A program made the position numbers and the translations under genes. Positions 12,176 to 16,934 of a stretch of DNA of 16,934 nt are shown in pieces (the stretch's first letter is position 1; each line of letters opens with the position of its first letter). The notes under the pieces were generated by a model. That model ran no database searches. It was not told where the DNA came from and saw only the letters and a list, made by a program, of their open reading frames with translations. Where the stretch lies: NCBI RefSeq assembly GCF_000497445.1, contig NZ_CM002285.1, forward strand, positions 6,345,842 to 6,362,775, given 5' to 3'. The DNA comes from Streptomyces roseochromogenus subsp. oscitans DS 12.976. GTDB lineage: Bacteria; Actinomycetota; Actinomycetes; Streptomycetales; Streptomycetaceae.

Positions 12176-12925
12176 ATGCGCAAGCTTCACAAGGCCGCTG
12201 TCGTCGCAGCAGCGGCCGGCGGTCTGACCGCCATCGGCGCCGGCGTCAGCCATGCCGACGCTCCCGTCGGATACGGTGCCGCTCCAATGTCGGCTCCCGA
12301 GTACCCCGCACCGCAGTACGGGCCGCCCCAGTACGGGCCACCGCAGTACGCGCCGCAGTACGGGCCACCGCAGTACGCGCCGCAGTACGGGCCGCCCCAG
12401 TACGCCCCGCAGTACGCGCCGCCCCCGCCGAGCGGTCCGATGGCCGAGGCGGCGTCCCGCGCGCGGGGCTACGCACAGGTCGCCGCTCCGCAGCCGTACC
12501 CCCAGCCGATGATGCAGGCCCCTCCTCCGCCGCCCGCGCCGCCGCAGCAGCCGACTGGTTACGCCGTCGCCTCGGCCTCGTCGGGGGGCTCCGCGCAGGC
12601 CTCGAACTCGCCGTACGGCCAGCAGGCCGCCCCGCAGCCGGCTCCCGCCCCCCAGCAGCCGGCGCAGGTCATGCCGCAGGTCAGCCCGCAGTCCGCGCCG
12701 GAGGTCATGCCACGGGTCGCCCCGCAGGTCGCCATGCCTCAGACCTTTGGCGCCGCGGACGGTCCGCCGAAGGTCGCCCCGCAGGTGAACCCGTCGGTGA
12801 ACCCGCAGGTGAACCCGCTCGTCAACCCGCTGGTGGCGCCGGACACGCCGCAGGCGCCCGGGCTCGGTCTCGGGTCGGTCGCGGCGCCTCCCGTCGGCGC
12901 ACTGGGTCTGCCCCGAATCGGCTGA
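12176..12925 (+). CDS. Secreted Pro/Gln/Tyr-rich repeat protein
   Basis: 249 aa; ATG at 12176 after GAAGGGCCGAGGGTTCC, the family A leader. The signal MRKLHKAAVVAAAAGGLTAIGAGVSHA cleaves about residue 27. The rest is low complexity: PQYGP/PQYAP repeats at about 47-82, a Pro/Gln-rich middle with poly-Pro (115-123), and an x-V-x-P repeat section (about 165-222, including QVNPSVNPQVNPLVNPLVAP) like an expanded version of the linker in the 11678 protein. It ends VGALGLPRIG. It has no cysteine and lacks the CSPQ tail. It is probably an extended, flexible extracellular protein; Tyr/Gln/Pro repeats recall structural or adhesive proteins, and the many tyrosines could in principle be tyrosinase substrates (speculative). 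Confidence 0.85.
   Translation: MRKLHKAAVVAAAAGGLTAIGAGVSHADAPVGYGAAPMSAPEYPAPQYGPPQYGPPQYAPQYGPPQYAPQYGPPQYAPQYAPPPPSGPMAEAASRARGYAQVAAPQPYPQPMMQAPPPPPAPPQQPTGYAVASASSGGSAQASNSPYGQQAAPQPAPAPQQPAQVMPQVSPQSAPEVMPRVAPQVAMPQTFGAADGPPKVAPQVNPSVNPQVNPLVNPLVAPDTPQAPGLGLGSVAAPPVGALGLPRIG
12314..12423 (+). repeat. Tandem CAGTACG(G/C)GCC-type repeats encoding PQY(G/A)P
   Basis: About eight copies of a 12- to 15-bp unit beginning CAGTACG, in alternating GPP and AP forms. The unit is prone to slippage. Confidence 0.85.
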
Positions 12926-12958
12926 TCGCCTCCGGCGATGTCCGCCGCCCCTCCCACT

Positions 12959-12975
12959 CGATCTGCTGCAGATCA
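12959..12975 (+). promoter_or_regulatory. Family C leader hairpin CGATC-N7-GATCA (copy 3)
   Basis: CGATC-TGCTGCA-GATCA, also readable as GATCTG-CTG-CAGATC, ends 25 nt before the ATG at 13001 and is followed by CAACCGC and CAACGGAG, matching the leaders of 10451 and 11002. Confidence 0.6.
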
Positions 12976-13000
12976 CAACCGCTCGACCAACGGAGAAGTA

Positions 13001-13276
13001 ATGCGCACGTTTCAGAAGGCCGTCCTCGTGGGCGCCATGCTCGGAAGTGTCGGCTCCCTCGGCGTCAGCACCGCCTTCGCACACGGTGAGCCGGGCCACG
13101 ACCTCGAGGTCGCACAGTCCACGGAATGCCGCTCGCACGACATGAACATCAATGTGCTCGGCAGCGTCGGCGCCCTCAACGGCCTGGCGGGCAACCTGCT
13201 GAACGGCGAGGGCTCGCCGGGCGCGCAGCCCAACAACCTCGGCTCGGACATGGGCTGCAACAGCAAGGCCCTCTGA
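13001..13276 (+). CDS. Small secreted protein, family C (C-x42-C), opposite-strand copy
   Basis: 91 aa; ATG at 13001 with CGGAG 5-6 nt upstream. The signal MRTFQKAVLVGAMLGSVGSLGVSTAFA cleaves about residue 27. Mature: AHGEPGHDLEVAQSTEC43RSHDMNINVLGSVGALNGLAGNLLNGEGSPGAQPNNLGSDMGC86. The spacing of 43 between the cysteines and the VLGxVGxLNGLxGNxLNGEGxxGAQ core match 10451 and 11002, while the Gly-rich spacer is absent. It is therefore a more diverged third paralogue on the other strand. The short 75-bp gap after 12925 holds only a weak ATCGCC/GGCGAT hairpin and the leader, so co-transcription with 12176 is possible. Function unknown. Confidence 0.86.
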   Translation: MRTFQKAVLVGAMLGSVGSLGVSTAFAHGEPGHDLEVAQSTECRSHDMNINVLGSVGALNGLAGNLLNGEGSPGAQPNNLGSDMGCNSKAL

Positions 13277-13365
13277 CCGGCTTCGCCGCCCGCCGGAGTC
13301 GTACGGCTGCGGCGGCGGACGGACGCTGCGCGTGAAGCACCGCGGCGACCCGGTGACAGCCGGGC

Positions 13366-13408
13366 GGCGCCGGACCCTCCTCGTGGACACCGGGGAGCGT
13401 CCGGCGCC
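13366..13408 (+). terminator. Bipartite hairpin after family C gene 3
   Basis: GGCGCCGGAC (13366-13375) pairs with GTCCGGCGCC (13399-13408), and inside it CTCC pairs with GGAG. It lies between the convergent genes 13001 (+) and 13466 (-). Confidence 0.65.
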
Positions 13409-13429
13409 CTGCTGTATACGGGCGGTGTT

Positions 13430-13442
13430 GCCCCTACGGGGC
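13430..13442 (-). terminator. Short hairpin after the hydroxyacid dehydrogenase gene
   Basis: GCCCC-TAC-GGGGC, with a neighbouring C-run/G-run pair (about 13447-13464) right after the minus-strand stop at 13466. Confidence 0.5.
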
Positions 13443-13465
13443 TGCGCCCCCGCCTCCCGGGGGGC

Positions 13466-14425
13466 TCAGGGCAGGAGCCGTGTCGGGGACCCGGCCAGAT
13501 AGGCCTGGATGTTCTCCACCGCCTGGCGGTAGTACGTCGTGTAGTTGGCGTGCGAGACGTAGCCGAGGTGGGGTGTGGCGAGCAGACGCGGGGCGGTGCG
13601 CATCGGGTGGCCGGCGGGCAGCGGCTCGATGTCGAAGACGTCCACGCCGGCGCCCGCGATCCGGCCCGCGCGCAGCGCGGCCAGCAGGGCGTCCTGGTCG
13701 ACGACCGACGCCCGGGAGGTGTTGACCAGGTAGGCGGTCGGCTTCATCAGGGCCAGCTCGGCGGCGCCGATGAGGCCGCGGGTGCTGTCACCGCCGGGCA
13801 CCTGGACGGTGACGAAGTCGCTGTCGGCGAGCAGTTCCTCCTTGGACGCGGCGAGTTCCACGCCGTGTTCCGCGGCGCGCTCCTCGGTCAGGCGCGGGCT
13901 CCACGCGCTGACCCGCATGCCGAAGGCAAGCCCGACCCGGGCCACGTGGCCGCCGATCCTGCCGAGGCCGAGCACACCGAGCCGGGCGCCGTGCAGGTCG
14001 GCGCCGACGGTGGACTGCCAGGGGCCGTCCGTGCGCAGCGCGGTGCTCTCCTCGACGATCCCGCGCGCGAGGCCGAGCAGCAGCGCCCAGGTCAGCTCGG
14101 CGGGCGGGATGCCCGAGCTCTGCGTACCGCACACGGTGACGCCCTGGGCCTGCGCGGCGGCGTAGTCGATGACGGTGTTGCGCATGCCGGAGGCGATGAG
14201 CAGCTTCAGCCGGGGCAGCCGGGCGAACAGGGAGCCGGGGAAGGGGACGCGTTCGCGCAGCGTGACGACGATGTCGCAGTCGGCGAGAGCCACGGCGAGG
14301 GCGTCCTCACCGTCCAGGTGCTCCCGCAGCGAGAAGACCTCCACCTCGCCCTTCAGCACCGACCAGTCGGCCAACTCGGTGGCCGCGCCCTGGAAGTCGT
14401 CCAGCACCGCACAGCGAAGTCGCAC
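13466..14425 (-). CDS. D-2-hydroxyacid dehydrogenase family NAD(P)-dependent oxidoreductase
   Basis: 319 aa from a GTG at 14425 with GGAG about 9 nt upstream. It is a cytoplasmic enzyme of the D-isomer-specific 2-hydroxyacid dehydrogenase family (PGDH/glyoxylate reductase-like). The Rossmann motif GLGRIG is at 153-158 within LGVLGLGRIGGHVARVGLAFGM. The catalytic triad is in place: R238 (VNTSRAS), E267 (DVFDIEP) and H286 (TPHLGY). The length is normal, with no ACT domain, so it is not a full-length serine-pathway SerA. The substrate cannot be read from the sequence. It is convergent with the secreted-protein island and is a likely boundary of it. Confidence 0.92.
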   Translation of the reverse strand: MRLRCAVLDDFQGAATELADWSVLKGEVEVFSLREHLDGEDALAVALADCDIVVTLRERVPFPGSLFARLPRLKLLIASGMRNTVIDYAAAQAQGVTVCGTQSSGIPPAELTWALLLGLARGIVEESTALRTDGPWQSTVGADLHGARLGVLGLGRIGGHVARVGLAFGMRVSAWSPRLTEERAAEHGVELAASKEELLADSDFVTVQVPGGDSTRGLIGAAELALMKPTAYLVNTSRASVVDQDALLAALRAGRIAGAGVDVFDIEPLPAGHPMRTAPRLLATPHLGYVSHANYTTYYRQAVENIQAYLAGSPTRLLP

Positions 14426-14501
14426 GTCGTCTCTCCTGCCGAGTACCTGTCACCTCTCGCGGACGGGGACAAGTCTGCCCTGAGCGGCGAAACGCCCTCC
14501 C

Positions 14502-14579
14502 GGAGGGGCCGGAGGGGCCGGGAGGGGCCGGAGGAGGCGGAGACAAGAACGCCCTCCCGAAGGAGGGCGGAGACAAGAC
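14502..14579. repeat. Short G-rich direct repeats upstream of the dehydrogenase gene
   Basis: GGAGGGGCC occurs at 14502, 14511 and 14521. GGCGGAGACAAGA occurs at 14536-14548 and 14566-14578. AACGCCCTCCCG precedes both blocks (about 14491 and 14549), as if a tRNA terminator segment had been duplicated. Confidence 0.7.
14551..14568 (-). terminator. Terminator of tRNA-Arg
   Basis: GCCCTCC (14551-14557) pairs with GGAGGGC (14562-14568) around a 4-nt loop. On the minus strand it is followed by GTTCTTGTC, 16 bp past the tRNA 3' end. Confidence 0.75.
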
Positions 14580-14583
14580 AGAG

Positions 14584-14656
14584 CGCCCCCGGCAGGACTC
14601 GAACCTGCGGCCAAGCGCTTAGAAGGCGCCTGCTCTATCCACTGAGCTACGGGGGC
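14584..14656 (-). tRNA. tRNA-Arg (anticodon UCU)
   Basis: On the minus strand the acceptor arms GCCCCCG and CGGGGGC close a full cloverleaf: D arm GCTC...GAGC, anticodon loop CTTCTAA with TCT in the centre, and T arm GCAGG-TTCGAGT-CCTGC. It is 73 nt with discriminator G; CCA is not encoded. It reads AGA, a rare codon in Streptomyces. No duplicated 3' end was seen nearby, so there is no sign that it is an occupied integration site. Confidence 0.95.
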
Positions 14657-14797
14657 CTGGTGTGGTGGCCTCGTGCGGATGCCCTGGCCGGGCTGATCCG
14701 TGACGCGGCCCGGGGACAAGGATAGGGCTCCCGGTTCCTTGACCCTGTTGCTTCGCCTCCGTGGCTCGATGTGGAGGTTCGGTGAAGCGGTCCTGAT

Positions 14798-14817
14798 AAT
14801 CGCAGGCAGGTGCGATT
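14798..14817 (+). promoter_or_regulatory. Inverted repeat AATCGCA-N6-TGCGATT upstream of the GTPase operon
   Basis: A perfect 7-bp inverted repeat with a 6-nt spacer, in the 320-bp gap 14657-14976 between the divergent tRNA and GTPase genes. No other gene is visible in the gap. It could be an operator for the operon; no promoter hexamers were assigned with confidence. Confidence 0.4.
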
Positions 14818-14976
14818 CGCGCACCGCTTTTGGCGTCCGACGCCCCGGGTGTTGTGCACTCGTTATGCCTGGACTGTGCCCGTGTCCCAATGGTTCCTTC
14901 CATCCGTTCTGTCCTCTCGGCGCGCAGACATGTCTATATGCTTCATAATTCCCCTAAAGTTGGGCATTCTTCGCAT

Positions 14977-16587
14977 GTGGTGACCTTGGACGTACGGCCT
15001 CAGCTGCTCGACACACTTTCCGCTCTGCGCGATCGTGTCGCCGCCACACGCTTTCCGCTGCCCCTGTCCGGGGCCGCACGCGCGCGTGCCAACCGCGACG
15101 AACTCCTCGCGCAGCTCGACGACTATCTCGTACCCCGCCTGCGAGAGCCCGAGGCGCCGCTGCTGGCCGTCGTCGGGGGATCCACCGGCGCGGGCAAGTC
15201 GACGCTGGTCAACTCACTCGTCGGGCGGCGGGTGAGCGAGGCTGGCGTGCTGCGGCCGACGACCCGGACGCCGGTCCTCGTCTGTCATCCCGAGGACCAC
15301 CACTGGTTCAGCGCCATGCGCGTGCTGCCCGAGCTGACGCGGGTGTGGGCGGCCCAGCAGGATCCCGCCGACGATCTCCTGCTGCCCGCCCGCGAGGAGC
15401 CCCTGCGCGTGCTGCGCATCGAGACCGCCGACACCCTCCCGCGCGGGCTCGCCCTCCTCGACGCGCCCGACATCGACTCGCTGATCGCCGACAACCGTGT
15501 CCTTGCCGCCGAGCTGATCTGCGCCGCCGACATCTGGATCATGGTCACCACGGCGACCCGCTACGCCGACGCCGTCCCCTGGCACCTGCTGCGCACCGCC
15601 AAGGAGTACGACGCCACCCTCGTCACCGTGCTGGACCGGGTGCCCCACCAGGTCGTCTCCGAGGTCTCCCGGCAGTACGGCGCCCTGCTCACCAAAGCCG
15701 GGCTCGGTGACGTACCCCGCTTCACGGTGCCCGAGCTGCCCGAGTCCGCCTGGGGCGCCGGACTGCTGCCCGCCACCGCCGTCGCGTCCCTGAAGAACTG
15801 GCTCGTCCACCACGCCCAGGACGCCGCCGCCCGACAGCAGGTCATGGCCCGCACCGCCTACGGCCTCCTTGACTCGCTGCAGTCGCGCATTCCCGAGCTG
15901 GCCAGCTCCGCCGCCGCCCAGTACGCCGCCGCCCTCCGGCTCACCTCCGCCGTGGACGCCGCCTACGACACCGAGCACGCGCGCGTGCGCGGCCGCCTGC
16001 AGTCCGGGGCGGTGCTCGCCGGGGACGCGCTCAAGCGCTGGCGGGCCTTCCCGCTGGACTGCACCCCAGGGGAGCTGCTCGACGCGCTCGTGGAGAGTCT
16101 GGGCGCCCTGCTGCTGTGCTCCGTCACCGCGGCGGACGAGCGCATCGACGAGGCCTGGCGCCACGAGCCCGCAGCCGGCGCCCCGGGCCTCACCGCCCGA
16201 GAACTCCCCCTGGAGACCGCCGAGCACCGCATCGGCCTCGCCGTACGGCGCTGGCGGCGCGAGATGGAGGAGTACGCCGAGGACGAGGTGCGGGTGCTGG
16301 AACGTACCTCCGCACCCGACCCCGAGATCGTCACCGCCGTCGTCGCCACGGCGCTGCTGGGCGGGCGCCGGGCGCGCAACGCGGGCGAGGGACTCGCCTC
16401 CCGGATGGGCGCCCAGGGCGCGCTGCGGCTGCGCAAGCGGGCGGGGCACCTGCTGACCGAGTACGTGGACCGTGTCATGAACGCCGAACGCGAGCGGCGC
16501 CTCACCGCGCTGGAGGCCCTCGACGTCCAGCCCGCGCCCCAGGCCGAGCTCATCGCCGCCCTGTCCGTACTGCAGAAGGAGAGGTGA
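14977..16587 (+). CDS. Dynamin-like / YfjP-type P-loop GTPase
   Basis: About 536 aa. The GTG at 14977 (or the next codon, 14980) is chosen because conserved-looking sequence begins [20 protein letters not shown]; no clear ribosome-binding site precedes it, and an in-frame ATG at 14938 is the alternative, so a leaderless start is possible. Walker A is [10 protein letters not shown] at about 67-76, [10 protein letters not shown] is the G3 region, and TVLDRV stands where G4 (N/TKxD) would be. The C-terminal half is Ala/Arg/Glu-rich and helical, without a clear transmembrane pair. Such proteins are often annotated as ABC transporter or GTP-binding proteins. Together with the next gene it may be the dynamin-like pair that stabilises FtsZ rings in sporulating Streptomyces (dynA/dynB), which I cannot verify here. 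It is translationally close-coupled to the next gene (3 bp gap). Confidence 0.82.
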   Translation: MVTLDVRPQLLDTLSALRDRVAATRFPLPLSGAARARANRDELLAQLDDYLVPRLREPEAPLLAVVGGSTGAGKSTLVNSLVGRRVSEAGVLRPTTRTPVLVCHPEDHHWFSAMRVLPELTRVWAAQQDPADDLLLPAREEPLRVLRIETADTLPRGLALLDAPDIDSLIADNRVLAAELICAADIWIMVTTATRYADAVPWHLLRTAKEYDATLVTVLDRVPHQVVSEVSRQYGALLTKAGLGDVPRFTVPELPESAWGAGLLPATAVASLKNWLVHHAQDAAARQQVMARTAYGLLDSLQSRIPELASSAAAQYAAALRLTSAVDAAYDTEHARVRGRLQSGAVLAGDALKRWRAFPLDCTPGELLDALVESLGALLLCSVTAADERIDEAWRHEPAAGAPGLTARELPLETAEHRIGLAVRRWRREMEEYAEDEVRVLERTSAPDPEIVTAVVATALLGGRRARNAGEGLASRMGAQGALRLRKRAGHLLTEYVDRVMNAERERRLTALEALDVQPAPQAELIAALSVLQKER

Positions 16588-16590
16588 CCG

Positions 16591-16934
16591 GTGACGGCCG
16601 CCACTGATCAGGACCAGATGGAGCACACCGACCACATGGCGCCTACTGAGCACAGCGGTCACATGCATTCCGAGGCCGTGAACCCCGGAGAGCGTGGCGA
16701 CCTTCGCGGGGAGCTGGTGCCCCCGAGCCCGGGAGCTCCCGGCGACACCGCCGTCCCCGAGGACCGGACGGAGGTCACGGGCCGGGATTCCGCGTCGGCC
16801 GCTTCGGCGGTGGGCGTGGACGCGGGCGAGGACAAAGCCGCGGCCGGGGACGAGGGGGAGGACGAGGAAGGCGACCACCGAGGCCGACGCGGCCGACGCG
16901 ATGAACGTGAGTGGGACGCGCGCGTGACGGCCCA
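16591..16934 (+). CDS. Second gene of the GTPase operon, N-terminal part only
   Basis: It starts at a GTG 3 bp after the upstream stop, with AAGGAGAGG as ribosome-binding site, and stays open to the window end (114 codons visible). The visible part is a disordered, acidic, His/Met-containing leader (EHTDHMAPTEHSGHMH), then Glu/Asp-rich and Arg-rich stretches ending REWDARVTA. No domain is visible yet. By operon position and by analogy with the usual paired arrangement, I infer that a second P-loop GTPase domain follows outside the window. Confidence 0.75.
   Translation, partial: MTAATDQDQMEHTDHMAPTEHSGHMHSEAVNPGERGDLRGELVPPSPGAPGDTAVPEDRTEVTGRDSASAASAVGVDAGEDKAAAGDEGEDEEGDHRGRRGRRDEREWDARVTA

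Noticed and set aside
12314..12423. A possible CRISPR-like array
   Set aside because: The repeats are 12-15 bp, contiguous and codon-periodic, encoding PQY; there are no spacers.
10152..13276. Family C proteins as true chaplins
   Set aside because: The cysteine spacing is 43 rather than about 18 and the typical CGNxVxVxGxLNPAFGNxC block is absent.
12026..13390. A 454-codon minus-strand frame over 12176 and 13001
   Set aside because: The plus-strand genes have signal peptides and leaders; the minus frame reads Arg-rich repeats created by the PQY codons.
14584..14656. tRNA-Arg as the attachment site of an integrated element
   Set aside because: No integrase gene and no repeated tRNA 3' end are visible in the window.
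15214..16878. A 554-codon minus-strand frame opposite the GTPase genes
   Set aside because: It is opposite a gene with an exact Walker A motif, and its Gly/Val/Arg-rich translation has no domain.

Overview
The window is high-GC actinobacterial DNA and almost certainly Streptomyces. The evidence is strong third-position GC in every real gene, GTG starts, the melC1-melC2 tyrosinase pair, a LAxTG-like sortase signal, many small secreted proteins beginning MRKL/MHKL, and long perfect GC hairpins as terminators. All assignments were made by reading the sequence; no database search was run.

Layout. (1) 1-3078: the end of a zinc-ribbon SAM methyltransferase (+), then on the minus strand a secreted GH26-like glycosidase with a perfect 20-bp inverted repeat inside its coding sequence, and a secreted polyhistidine protein with a C-terminal wall-sorting signal. 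(2) 3320-3806: a badly decayed long-chain acyl-CoA synthetase pseudogene (-). (3) 4031-6181: a vitamin K epoxide reductase-family membrane protein, then melC1 and melC2 (overlapping by 17 bp), closed by a strong terminator. (4) 6485-7897: a stand-alone condensation-domain (acyltransferase-like) protein. (5) 8127-13276: an island of nine small predicted secreted proteins. (6) 13466-16934: a D-2-hydroxyacid dehydrogenase (-), tRNA-Arg(UCU) (-), and a two-gene GTPase operon (+) whose second gene runs off the window.

The island at 8127-13276 is the most interesting part. Its genes fall into three paralogous families plus singletons. Family A (8127+, 11678-) shares a tail with cysteines exactly 25 residues apart; 12176+ shares only the signal peptide, leader and Pro/Val-type repeat linker. 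Family B (8542+, 9614+) has four cysteines in the mature part, two of them at identical positions. Family C (10451-, 11002-, 13001+) has cysteines exactly 43 residues apart around a VLGxVGxLNGLxGNxLNGEG core. Each family also keeps its own 5' leader. In particular, all three family C genes carry a CGATC-N7-GATC hairpin 25-28 nt before the start, followed by CA(A/T)CC and a CGGAG ribosome-binding site. Separate terminators close most units, so the genes look like individually controlled cassettes.

Inference: these look like developmentally expressed cell-surface or extracellular proteins, comparable in size and style to chaplins and rodlins but without a canonical chaplin domain. From memory, in S. 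coelicolor melC lies in the same chromosomal neighbourhood as chaplin and rodlin genes, which fits. The wall-anchored His-rich protein and the tyrosinase pair suggest a locus rich in metal-binding and surface-modifying exported proteins. The downstream GTPase pair may be the dynamin-like sporulation pair. Function of the island proteins is not known from the sequence.
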